This document shows, one piece after another, positions 1 through 7,075 of a stretch of DNA of 64,000 bases (position 1 is its first letter; every line of letters starts with the position of its first letter). Where the stretch lies: positions 62,001-126,000 of the forward strand of contig NZ_VLNY01000003.1 in the NCBI RefSeq assembly GCF_008297975.1. Reading direction: 5' to 3'. The DNA comes from Antrihabitans cavernicola. GTDB taxonomy: Bacteria; Actinomycetota; Actinomycetes; Mycobacteriales; Mycobacteriaceae. The notes under the pieces are model-generated. The model ran no database searches, was not told the origin of the DNA, and worked only from the letters and a program-made list of their open reading frames with translations. Made by a program: the position numbers and the translations under genes.

Positions 1-801
1 CTTGGCAAGTCCGGCCACGTAGGGCAGCGCGACGGTGGTGCGCTTGCCATCGGCCGTCGCCGGGAAGATCACGTTGAACTTGGAGCCGTCGTCCTTGATG
101 GATGCGAGGTTCATCTGCACATCGCCATTGGCCACCAACAGTTCGCCGTTGCTGACCTTGGGCTGCAGCTTGCCGGTCGACGACGACGGGCCGACGTTGT
201 TGGCTTGCAGCTTGCTCAGGTAGTCGAGGGCGGCCGGCTTGCCCATCAGATGCTGAAGCAGCAGGAGCACGGCGGTGCCGTCGCCTGCCTGGCCCGGCGT
301 CGAATACTGAATCTTGCCCTTGTAGGCGGCGCCCAGCAGGTCGTCCCATGTGGTCGGGGCCGGATTCGCGCTCGGATTGGCGATGAACGAGAGGTAGTTG
401 TCGACGATCGAGACGTATTTGCCGCCCGCGTCCTTGTCCTCCGGCGCAACGGAACTCATGTCGACACCGCTGGATTCCAGCAGCCCCTGCTTGTCGGCTT
501 TCTGGATGAACGGCGGCAGCGTGACGATGACGTCTGCCTGCGGATTCGACTGTTCCTTCTCGACGCGGGAGACCACCTCGCCGGACCCGGCTTCCACCAG
601 ATTCACCGAAATGCCGGTGTCCTTGGTGAATTGGTCGAACTGCGGCTTGTACCAGGCGGCAAGGCCGTCGGCACTGTAGACGGTGAGGGTCTGACCGTCC
701 GAGCTGCTGGTCCCGGTGCCACCGCATGCGGCGGTCATCGAGATCGCTGTCGCGGCAACGGCGAGAGCCGCAACCCTGGTGAGTGTCGGTCGAGTACGCA
801 T
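1..801 (-). CDS. Phosphonate (2-aminoethylphosphonate-type) ABC transporter substrate-binding protein, partial
   Basis: The N-terminal 267 residues are present; the C-terminus lies beyond the window edge. The start (ATG at 801) is followed by a signal peptide with a Cys at residue 26 after a TAA motif, so it is probably a lipoprotein, although the lipobox lacks the usual Leu at -3. The mature part begins with a beta strand and reads as a type 2 periplasmic-binding fold of the iron/AEP family (YSADGLAAWYQPQFDQFTK; later DDLLGAAYKGKI and STPGQAGDGTAVLLLLQ). It should capture a phosphonate outside the membrane for an importer whose permease and ATPase would lie to the left. It is downstream of the HAD and FAD genes on the same strand (48 nt gap), which is the main support for the phosphonate assignment. 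An iron(III)-binding protein is the alternative. Confidence 0.75.
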   Translation of the reverse strand, partial: MRTRPTLTRVAALAVAATAISMTAACGGTGTSSSDGQTLTVYSADGLAAWYKPQFDQFTKDTGISVNLVEAGSGEVVSRVEKEQSNPQADVIVTLPPFIQKADKQGLLESSGVDMSSVAPEDKDAGGKYVSIVDNYLSFIANPSANPAPTTWDDLLGAAYKGKIQYSTPGQAGDGTAVLLLLQHLMGKPAALDYLSKLQANNVGPSSSTGKLQPKVSNGELLVANGDVQMNLASIKDDGSKFNVIFPATADGKRTTVALPYVAGLAK

Positions 802-848
802 GGTCGAGTCCTTGCTGTAGGGGTCGAAAGGCTGTAGGGGTCGGAAGA

Positions 849-1532
849 TCAGTGCGAGAGAAGAAGTTCGGCAAATTCGGTGACAGAGGCAACCACGTGA
901 GTTGCGCCCGCTTGGGTCAGCTGTTGCTTGTCGTGCGCGCCGGTGAGGGTGCCTGCGACTATCGATGCACCTGCGCTGAGTCCGCTGGCGATGTCACTGC
1001 TGGTGTCACCGAGAACGGCCACATTGCGCACGTCGTCGCCGTGCAATTGCAGTAGGGCGGTAAGAATCAGGTCGGGGTACGGGCGTCCGCGGACGGCCCC
1101 GGACGGTGCAAGGGTGAGATCGGCGACGCTGTCCCAACCGAGGGCGGTCAGCAGCTTCAGTTGTGTCGATCGGCTGAATCCCGTTGTGAGAGCGACCTTG
1201 ATGCCGGCCGAACGCAACTTGTCGATCGCCGCGGCCGCACCCTCGATCGGCCGGGCATTGCCTGCCTCGATCAGTCCGTCGTAGGTGCGCTCGAACTCGG
1301 CGTTGGCGGCCTGAGCGTGCGCTTCGTCGTCGAGTAAGGCGCGAAACACGGTGATCTTGGACTGACCCATCGTGTCGATCACGTACTGGCGAGCGTCGTC
1401 GCGGCGGGTACCGGATTCGGGAATGCCCGCGGCGGCGGCGGCAGCATCGAAGGCTTGCAGTACCAGGCCGCCGTCTTCGACGGTTGTACCCGCCATATCG
1501 AGAACGGCCAGCTGTATTGGATTGGTGGACAA
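849..1532 (-). CDS. Phosphonatase-like HAD hydrolase
   Basis: A 227-residue HAD-superfamily protein. Motif I is DMAGTT (nucleophile Asp12, with the Ala-Gly-Thr seen in phosphonatases) and motif II/III elements lie in LTTGFS and in GRPYPDL and VLGDTSSDI. The cap region carries MGQSK with Lys59 placed like the Schiff-base lysine of phosphonoacetaldehyde hydrolase (MGLLK in PhnX), so C-P cleavage of an aldehyde phosphonate is plausible. The start is a TTG preceded by AGGAG five bases upstream; the longer reading frame upstream overlaps the FAD gene and is not used. It lies 8 nt after the FAD oxidoreductase stop, so the two are co-transcribed. The phosphonatase-like family is known to travel with phosphonate clusters; the precise substrate is inferred. 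Confidence 0.85.
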   Translation of the reverse strand: MSTNPIQLAVLDMAGTTVEDGGLVLQAFDAAAAAAGIPESGTRRDDARQYVIDTMGQSKITVFRALLDDEAHAQAANAEFERTYDGLIEAGNARPIEGAAAAIDKLRSAGIKVALTTGFSRSTQLKLLTALGWDSVADLTLAPSGAVRGRPYPDLILTALLQLHGDDVRNVAVLGDTSSDIASGLSAGASIVAGTLTGAHDKQQLTQAGATHVVASVTEFAELLLSH

Positions 1533-1540
1533 GGTGACTC

Positions 1541-2668
1541 CTAGAGATCGAGTTGGTCGGCGGTTTGTTCGCCCAGGACGGGTCCGAGCGTCATTCCGCG
1601 CCCGCCCGGACCGGCGATCACCCAGGTGTGGTCGTCGACTCGATGGCGGTGCACCAGCTCCGTCGGATCGACACACTGGCTGTACACCCCTGCCCAACGC
1701 CGCACGATCGGTGGCAGCGTTCGGCCGAGAAGTTCTTCGACGACGCCGGTGAGGTAGGCGTAGGGCGCTTCGTCGACATCGAAGGCGAAGGGCTCGGTGT
1801 ATTCGTGCGTGTCGCCGATGGTCAGTCCGCCGTGCAACCTTTGGACGCACAGCAGCTGCATCTTGTGCTGTGCCGCAACGGGATCCTGGGGTTGGTTCGT
1901 GCGAAGCGTGTCCAGCTCGGAGCCCGCGAAGGCGGGGTAGTAGCGCAGGCTGTCGCCGTCGGCGATGGCTGTGGTGAGTTGCTCGTCGAGCGGTGCGGTC
2001 TGCATCATCTGCAGCCGCACCCGGCGGATCGGGAGTTCGCCGGCTAGCTCACGGGCCAGACCTGTCAGTGCGGCACCCGGACAGATCAGCACCAGGTCGG
2101 CAGGATGTTCGCGGTTGTGGTCGTCGCGCACGACGGCGCCGGACGACGTCGAGCGCACCTCCCGCGCCTCGGTACCTGCGTGAAACGTGTATCGAACCGA
2201 CGCCGCAAGTGCGGCACGGATGGCGGGGAGTGCGACACGCGACTCGACGGCACCGTCACGGCTGCAATGCAATCCGGCCACGTACTTGCCTCGGAGCGCG
2301 GGATTGATCGCCAGCACCGCTGTGGGATCGAGCAGGGTGAAACCGCGCTCGGTCGCGTCGGGTCGCGCGAGGACTTCTTCCGCGACCGCCACCTCGTCAG
2401 GGGTTCGCAACAAGGTCAACGATCCCGCTGGGCGAAACCCCACGCCCGGCACTTCGCGACCGATCTGCTCCCACAATTCCCGCGAACGGAGGCTCGCGGC
2501 AAGTTCGTGGGGTGCACGGCCGGACACCCATACCAATCCGAAGTTGCGGACGGTCGCGCCGCGCGCCTCGGGCTCGCGTTCGAGCTGCACCACATCGTGC
2601 CCGCGCCGAATCGCTTCCCTGGCGTGAGCGGTCCCGAGGATCCCGCCGCCGATCACCACTACCTGCAT
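1541..2668 (-). CDS. FAD-dependent oxidoreductase of phosphonate degradation clusters
   Basis: A 375-residue D-amino-acid-oxidase/glycine-oxidase-like flavoprotein. The N-terminus MQVVVIGGGILG is a Rossmann FAD-binding loop, followed by a Glu-Arg acidic end of strand 2 (VVQLERE), and the C-terminus has the conserved VIAGPGGRGMTLGP FAD contact. It sits between an AEP-type binding protein/HAD pair and a divergent HD/GntR pair, matching the recurrent FAD enzymes of phosphonate operons that oxidise aminoethylphosphonate or its N-methyl form to phosphonoacetaldehyde. That role is inferred from context. The start at 2668 is chosen because the Rossmann strand begins there; an in-frame ATG at 2680 would add four residues (MLAV). 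Neither has a ribosome binding site. Operator copy 1 lies just upstream. Confidence 0.85.
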   Translation of the reverse strand: MQVVVIGGGILGTAHAREAIRRGHDVVQLEREPEARGATVRNFGLVWVSGRAPHELAASLRSRELWEQIGREVPGVGFRPAGSLTLLRTPDEVAVAEEVLARPDATERGFTLLDPTAVLAINPALRGKYVAGLHCSRDGAVESRVALPAIRAALAASVRYTFHAGTEAREVRSTSSGAVVRDDHNREHPADLVLICPGAALTGLARELAGELPIRRVRLQMMQTAPLDEQLTTAIADGDSLRYYPAFAGSELDTLRTNQPQDPVAAQHKMQLLCVQRLHGGLTIGDTHEYTEPFAFDVDEAPYAYLTGVVEELLGRTLPPIVRRWAGVYSQCVDPTELVHRHRVDDHTWVIAGPGGRGMTLGPVLGEQTADQLDL

Positions 2669-2685
2669 GACGGCAAGCATGCCGC

Positions 2686-2701
2686 ATTGGTCTAGACCAA
2701 T
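2686..2701. promoter_or_regulatory. GntR (PhnF-type) operator, copy 1
   Basis: A perfect 16-bp palindrome, ATTGGTCTAGACCAAT, immediately upstream of the FAD oxidoreductase start. Its core TGGTCTAGACCA differs in one base from TGGTATAGACCA, the inverted repeat reported for the mycobacterial phosphonate/phosphate regulator PhnF. Its position suggests repression of the leftward genes by the GntR/UTRA protein encoded at 3295. Confidence 0.8.
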
Positions 2702-2732
2702 AGGTGATGGAAAGGAGAATTTCGGGTTAACA

Positions 2733-2748
2733 ATTGGTATAGACCAAT
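2733..2748. promoter_or_regulatory. GntR (PhnF-type) operator, copy 2
   Basis: ATTGGTATAGACCAAT, 47 bp centre to centre from copy 1. The core TGGTATAGACCA is identical to the published PhnF site. It covers the expected -35 region of the HD gene, ending 6 bp before the -10 hexamer, so bound regulator should block polymerase. Confidence 0.85.
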
Positions 2749-2754
2749 CTCGGG

Positions 2755-2760
2755 TACGCT
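2755..2760 (+). promoter_or_regulatory. -10 element of the HD/GntR operon
   Basis: TACGCT ends 7 nt before the ATG at 2768, a spacing that predicts a leaderless transcript. There is no ribosome binding site before this ATG. Confidence 0.6.
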
Positions 2761-2767
2761 GAACTGC

Positions 2768-3298
2768 ATGGACTCGCTAGCCGAAACGGCGCGCCTCCTG
2801 GAATCGCTGCGGGGGATCTGGGATGAAGAGGCGGTGGACGAACTCGATCACGCCCTCCAGAGCGCCGCGCAAGCGATCGCGGCCGGCGCAGACGACGAAC
2901 TGGTGCTTGCCAGTGCATTGCACGATCTCGGTCACAGCCGTCTGCTCGGACTTCCTTCGGATTACCCGCACGACAAGGCGGCCGCACGGTGGCTGACGCC
3001 ACGGTTCGGCGACCGGGTTGGGTGGTTGGCGGGTGCACATGTCGCGGCCAAGCGGTTTCTTGCGGAGACCGAACCGGGTTATGCCGCAGACCTTTCGGAA
3101 ACGTCGACTGTCTCGCTGGCAATGCAGGGAGGAGCAGGTGCGGACGCCGCGTACGTGGAGCATCCGTGGTGGCCCGATGCGGTTCGGCTGCGACGCTTCG
3201 ACGACGCCGCGAAAGTGCCTGGTGCGCAAGCTGTATCCATCGACGACGTGTTGACTGTGGCGGCACGCGTCCTACGTGGGCGGGCGACGCACTCGTGA
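2768..3298 (+). CDS. HD-domain phosphonate-associated protein (PhnZ-like)
   Basis: A 176-residue all-helical HD protein. Metal ligands can be traced: His28, His52-Asp53 in LHDLGH (plus His56), His91, and Asp145/146 in RFDDAAK. The last motif is the D-D-x-x-K signature of the mixed-valence di-iron oxygenase branch (PhnZ, TmpB) rather than of HD phosphohydrolases. Members of this family occur in phosphonate operons; PhnZ oxidatively cleaves 2-amino-1-hydroxyethylphosphonate made by PhnY. No PhnY-type hydroxylase is in the window, so either it lies further left, the substrate comes from outside, or this member uses another phosphonate. It overlaps the regulator start (GTGA), so the two are translationally coupled. 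Confidence 0.8.
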   Translation: MDSLAETARLLESLRGIWDEEAVDELDHALQSAAQAIAAGADDELVLASALHDLGHSRLLGLPSDYPHDKAAARWLTPRFGDRVGWLAGAHVAAKRFLAETEPGYAADLSETSTVSLAMQGGAGADAAYVEHPWWPDAVRLRRFDDAAKVPGAQAVSIDDVLTVAARVLRGRATHS

Positions 3299-4002
3299 CG
3301 GCAGCCGACCGGATGCCGAAGTCCTACCTTGTCCGCACCGAGTTGGAGCGGATCCTCTCCACCCTCGGTGAGGGCGACACAGTGCCGCCCGAGCGTGAAC
3401 TTGCCGCCCGCTTCGAAGTGTCGCGCGAGACGGTTCGCCAAGCGCTGCACGAACTTCTGGTCGAAGGACGGATAGAACGACGTGGTCGCGGCACGGTGGT
3501 GTCGCAGCCGAAGCTGACACAGCCGCTGTCGCTCAAGTCCTACACCGAGGGAGCGCTGAGCCAGGGTCGCGTGCCTGCGCGACTGCTGGTGACGTGGGAG
3601 GACGTGATCGGCGACGACGAGTTGTGCGAGGAGTTGGGACTACCGCCGGGATCCACCGTCATGCACCTGGAGCGGGTGCTGCTCGCCGATGGCGAGCGCA
3701 TCGGTTTGGAAAGCACCTACCTGCCGAAGTCGCGGTTCGGCGAATTCACCGAGACCTTCGACCCCGGCACGTCGCTGTATGCGGCGATCCGGGCGTCGGG
3801 CGTGGAATTCGCTTCCGCGACAGAGCGAATCGAGACCGTCCTTGCGTCGCCACGCGAAGCGGGACTGCTCGAATCGACCACGGCAATGCCGATGCTGCTG
3901 CTGCATCGGCGGACTCTCGACACCGAAGGAGTGCCGATCGAGCGAGTACGCGCGCTCTATCGAGGCGATCGGATCGCGTTCGTCGCGACGCTGCGTGAAT
4001 GA
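3295..4002 (+). CDS. GntR/HutC-family regulator of phosphonate genes (PhnF-like)
   Basis: A 235-residue protein with an N-terminal winged helix-turn-helix (about residues 10-75; PPERELAARFEVSRETVRQAL) and a C-terminal UTRA ligand-binding domain (about 95-230). The GTG start overlaps the HD stop codon. It is the obvious reader of the two TGGTMTAGACCA palindromes in the divergent promoter, since HutC-branch regulators bind such sites and respond to small ligands. The ligand here is likely a phosphonate or a pathway intermediate, or phosphate status; the sequence does not say which. Its 3' end overlaps the convergent ArsR gene by 46 bp. Confidence 0.85.
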   Translation: MTAADRMPKSYLVRTELERILSTLGEGDTVPPERELAARFEVSRETVRQALHELLVEGRIERRGRGTVVSQPKLTQPLSLKSYTEGALSQGRVPARLLVTWEDVIGDDELCEELGLPPGSTVMHLERVLLADGERIGLESTYLPKSRFGEFTETFDPGTSLYAAIRASGVEFASATERIETVLASPREAGLLESTTAMPMLLLHRRTLDTEGVPIERVRALYRGDRIAFVATLRE

Positions 4003-4775
4003 CCCGAGCGCGAGTGACCTGCGCGTTCCAAACGGGCAAGAACGGCGGCACCGTCCGGAGTGAGGCGCACGGCGCGTTGCCGGGGGAGCCTGCGCACCCA
4101 ACCGTTCTCGTCGAACGCGGTGAAGACGTGTGCTCCGAGCAGGCCCGCGAGGTGGTAGCGGTGCTCTGTCCAATCGAGGCAGAACCGCAGCAGTGGGCGT
4201 CGGGTCGGGGCAGCGACGATCGTGTCCAGATCCAAGCCCAAGAGTTTCAACGTTTCCGCTGCACTCGGACCGAGGGCATACGGATGGCGTTGGGCCGCAC
4301 CGACAACCGGCTCGCCTGATCGAGCCTCGGTCGACGCGACGCCGTCCGTGGCCAGCAACGCATCGCGGTCGAGCAACGCCTCGGTGATCTGCACACCCAA
4401 CTGACCCGCGAAGTGGTCGTAACACGTGCGCCCCATCCGGAGAGCGTTCGCGCGAGTGCCCTCGCGCAACGACCGAACGGGTTTGCTGGGAGCGAGTTGC
4501 GCGAGGGCCTCGATGGCGTTGGCGACCTCGTCACCGGTGAGCGCGTAGTAACGATGGCGCCCGGACTTGCGGACGCTGATCAGCCCGGCCTCGCGCAGTT
4601 TCGCAAGGTGACCGGAGGTGGCTTGCGGAGATACGCCCGCTTCGTCGGCGAGCACGGACGCGGGAAGCGCCCGACCGTCCGCCAACGCCGTCAGTACCTT
4701 CGCGCGTGACGGGTCGGCGAACAGCGCGGCAATTCGGGCGATGTCCGCATCACCGGACATCTGGTTTCCGTCCAT
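3957..4775 (-). CDS. ArsR-family transcriptional regulator
   Basis: A 272-residue protein with an N-terminal ArsR winged helix (about residues 10-80; ARIAALFADPSRAKVLTALADG, then ASVLADEAGVSPQATSGHLAKLREAGL) and a long C-terminal region of unknown fold. No clustered Cys metal site is seen, so it is not an obvious metal sensor. It is divergent from an MFS exporter, 53 bp apart, which suggests it controls that transporter. The chosen ATG (4775) follows GATACT by 6 nt; ATG 4760 is an alternative. The C-terminus contains a short duplicated GHSRS GHSRS tail that overlaps the end of the GntR gene on the other strand. Confidence 0.8.
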   Translation of the reverse strand: MDGNQMSGDADIARIAALFADPSRAKVLTALADGRALPASVLADEAGVSPQATSGHLAKLREAGLISVRKSGRHRYYALTGDEVANAIEALAQLAPSKPVRSLREGTRANALRMGRTCYDHFAGQLGVQITEALLDRDALLATDGVASTEARSGEPVVGAAQRHPYALGPSAAETLKLLGLDLDTIVAAPTRRPLLRFCLDWTEHRYHLAGLLGAHVFTAFDENGWVRRLPRQRAVRLTPDGAAVLARLERAGHSRSGHSRSVATNAIRSPR

Positions 4776-4794
4776 GAATCCAGTATCGGTCCAC

Positions 4795-4808
4795 CACACT
4801 TCGGTGTG
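4795..4808. promoter_or_regulatory. Candidate ArsR operator (CACAC-TTCG-GTGTG)
   Basis: A perfect 5-bp inverted repeat with a 4-bp centre in the 53-bp gap between the divergent ArsR and MFS genes. A second palindrome, CACCATGGTG, spans the MFS start codon at 4825-4834. Confidence 0.4.
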
Positions 4809-4828
4809 CACGGAACTGTTCGCACACC

Positions 4829-6166
4829 ATGGTGGACGGTGTGGCAATCAGACTGACGAATCGGCTGTCCGGGCGCGGGACAATCCTCGCGCTGATATGT
4901 GTCGGGATGTTCGTCGTGCAACTCGACGTGACGGTGGTCAACGTCGCCCTGCCGTCGATCGGAGCGGACTTTCGGTCCGGCACATCCGCTTTGCAGTGGG
5001 TGGTCAGCGGATATTCGGTGGCATTCGCCGCACTTCTGCTCGCGGCGGGCTCCGCAGGCGACATTTACGGGCACCGACGAGTGGTGCTCACCGGATTCGC
5101 TGTCTTCGGCCTTGCCTCCGTCGGTTGTGCGCTGGCCCCTGGGCTCGCGTTCCTTGTCGCGGCTCGAATTGCGCAGGGCGTCGGCGCCGCGATCTTGCTC
5201 CCCGGCACGATTGCACTGATCACCAAGGCGTACCCCGGGTCGGCGGAACAGTCACGGGCATTGGGCATCTGGGCCGGAACGGCAGCCCTGGCACTACCGT
5301 CCGGACCGGTGCTCGGCGGTGCGCTGGTCGATGCGTTCGGGTGGCGATCGGTGTTCTGGATCAACGTCCCGATACTGGTCTGCGCCGCGTCGGCCACCGT
5401 TGTGGTTGCGCCGGAATCCGTTCGAGAGGTGGATCGCCGCATGGATATCGCGGGTTCGATCTGTGCGGCTGTATTCCTCGGCGGCGTGGTGTTTTTCGCA
5501 ATCGAGGCCGGTGCGACCGGGTCGACCATGGTGTTGATCGCTGTTGGCGTGCTCGCCGTCGCGGCGCTGGTCGCGTTCGTCGTCGTGGAACGGGGCAGTG
5601 CTGCGCCGATGCTTCCGCTGGAGTTGATCCGTTCGCGCGCATTCGTCGGTGCCAATGCGGTGTCGTTGCTCATGAACTTCGTCGGTATCGGCATGATCTT
5701 CGTCGTCGGCTTGTATCTGCAGCAGGTGCGCGAGTTGAGCCCGTTGCGCGCCGGTGTCGCGTTGCTGCCCTTGTTCGTTCCGCTTGCGGTCCTTGCTCCG
5801 ATCGCGGGCAAGGTGACGGCTCGGATGGGGTCGAGACCGCCTGCCGTGGTCGGCTTACTGACCGGCGTGCTCGGCTGCCTGCTCCTGACGCGCGTCGGCA
5901 CGGGCTGGTCTTTGCTTGCGGTGGGAACGTTGCTGCTCGGTATCGGCATGGGTCTGCTCACCGCGCCCATCGTGGCTGCCGCCATGCGTTCGGCCCCGCC
6001 GCAGTACGCGGGTGTGGCGAGTGGAGTGAACAACACGGCTCGGCAAGCCGGGGGAGCGTTCGGTGTCGCGTGCCTGGGATTGGCCGGCGTATCGGCGGCC
6101 GCCGCCGTGTGCGCAGCACTGTGGTTGTCGGCTGCTGTTGTCGTATTGCTCTGTGTCGACCGATAA
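4829..6166 (+). CDS. MFS drug exporter, DHA2 (EmrB/QacA) type
   Basis: A 445-residue polytopic membrane protein. The first helix contains the LDVTVVNVALPSI motif of DHA2 drug:proton antiporters, followed by motif A-like AGDIYGHRRV and motif C-like GPVLGGALVDAFGWR. It probably expels a toxic hydrophobic compound from the inner membrane; the substrate is unknown. At 445 residues it is short for a 14-helix DHA2 member, so the last helices may be missing. Its divergence from an ArsR regulator suggests induction by its substrate. A methyltransferase gene follows 9 nt downstream. Confidence 0.85.
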   Translation: MVDGVAIRLTNRLSGRGTILALICVGMFVVQLDVTVVNVALPSIGADFRSGTSALQWVVSGYSVAFAALLLAAGSAGDIYGHRRVVLTGFAVFGLASVGCALAPGLAFLVAARIAQGVGAAILLPGTIALITKAYPGSAEQSRALGIWAGTAALALPSGPVLGGALVDAFGWRSVFWINVPILVCAASATVVVAPESVREVDRRMDIAGSICAAVFLGGVVFFAIEAGATGSTMVLIAVGVLAVAALVAFVVVERGSAAPMLPLELIRSRAFVGANAVSLLMNFVGIGMIFVVGLYLQQVRELSPLRAGVALLPLFVPLAVLAPIAGKVTARMGSRPPAVVGLLTGVLGCLLLTRVGTGWSLLAVGTLLLGIGMGLLTAPIVAAAMRSAPPQYAGVASGVNNTARQAGGAFGVACLGLAGVSAAAAVCAALWLSAAVVVLLCVDR

Positions 6167-6175
6167 TCGGAGATC

Positions 6176-7033
6176 GTGGATACCGATCCGAAGTCGATGC
6201 ACGAATCCAACAGGTTGTCGTGGAATGCCGTGATACCGGCGCACAACAGTCACAAGGGCGATCAAGCTGCATTCCTGCGCGGCGGCGGCTCCACCCTGTT
6301 CCCTGAGGAATTGGACTTGCTCGGACCGTTGCACGGGGTGGAATTGCTGCATCTGCAGTGCAACGCGGGGCAAGACACCTTGAGTCTTGCGAGTTCGGGT
6401 GCCGACGTGACCGGCGTCGACATCTCCGACGAGGCAATCGAATTCGCGCGGACGTTGTCCGAAGAGTCGGGGATTGTCGGCGAGTTCTATCGCGGCGACG
6501 TCTACGACTGGCTGGCGGACGCCATCGCCGCAGGTCGTAGTTTCGACGTCGTCTACGTCTCCTACGGCGCTGTGTGCTGGCTGTCCGATCTGGCGGCATG
6601 GGCCGCAGGAATTGCAGGAGTGCTGCGGCCCGGCGGCCGGCTGGTGGTGGTCGAGTTCCATCCGTTCGCGGCGTATTTCGACGAAAATTGGCAGCCTGCA
6701 TACGGATTCGGTGCACCACCGTTCCGCGACGACGACGGTGTGCACGACTACGTCGCCGATTCGGGTGACGGGCTGACCCCGGCCGCACCGGAGCCGGGCG
6801 TGGAAGACTTCGTCAATCCCCATCCCGCGTACCTGTTCACCTGGGGGCTCGGCGACATCGTGACCGCGATCGTTCGGGCGGGTCTGGTGGTGGAGCAACT
6901 CGTCGAATATCCGTACGCCAACGGCTGGCAGGGTTTCGCGAACATGCGCGATCTCGGCGATCGGCGCTATGCGACGCCAGAAGGTATGCCCGACCTTCCA
7001 CTGATGTTCGGGCTGACCGGACGGCGACGTTGA
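6176..7033 (+). CDS. SAM-dependent class I methyltransferase
   Basis: A 285-residue protein with the class I methyltransferase core: motif I-like LHLQCNAGQDTLSLASSGA, the acidic end of strand 2 at GVDIS, and the post-II region at DVVYVSYGAVCWL and VLRPGGRLVVVEFHP. The substrate is unknown; the long insert with HPAYLFTWGLGDIV resembles Ubie/UbiG-like small-molecule methyltransferases. The GTG start is 9 nt after the MFS stop, and GATAAT lies 8 nt before it, so it may also be expressed from its own leaderless promoter. Export plus methylation would fit a resistance pair, but that is only inference. Confidence 0.8.
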   Translation: MDTDPKSMHESNRLSWNAVIPAHNSHKGDQAAFLRGGGSTLFPEELDLLGPLHGVELLHLQCNAGQDTLSLASSGADVTGVDISDEAIEFARTLSEESGIVGEFYRGDVYDWLADAIAAGRSFDVVYVSYGAVCWLSDLAAWAAGIAGVLRPGGRLVVVEFHPFAAYFDENWQPAYGFGAPPFRDDDGVHDYVADSGDGLTPAAPEPGVEDFVNPHPAYLFTWGLGDIVTAIVRAGLVVEQLVEYPYANGWQGFANMRDLGDRRYATPEGMPDLPLMFGLTGRRR

Positions 7034-7057
7034 CCTCTTAGACCGGACGGATTACCG

Positions 7058-7075
7058 TTAGACCATGCGGTCTAA
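7058..7075. promoter_or_regulatory. Inverted repeat over the start of the beta-propeller gene
   Basis: TTAGACC-ATGC-GGTCTAA, with the start codon ATG (7065) in the loop. Another TTAGACC lies at 7038-7044. TACCGT sits 6 nt before the ATG, so the repeat would cover the transcription start of a leaderless mRNA. It is either an operator or an RNA hairpin sequestering the start. Confidence 0.45.

Noticed and set aside
2717-2767. TTG or GTG starts giving a longer HD protein
   Set aside because: The ATG at 2768 fits the -10 spacing and the operator position; an upstream start would lie inside the operator.
5065-6246. Long open frame on the minus strand opposite the MFS gene
   Set aside because: Thr/Pro/Ala-rich translation with no recognisable domain, entirely antisense to a clear transporter; a GC-rich shadow frame.
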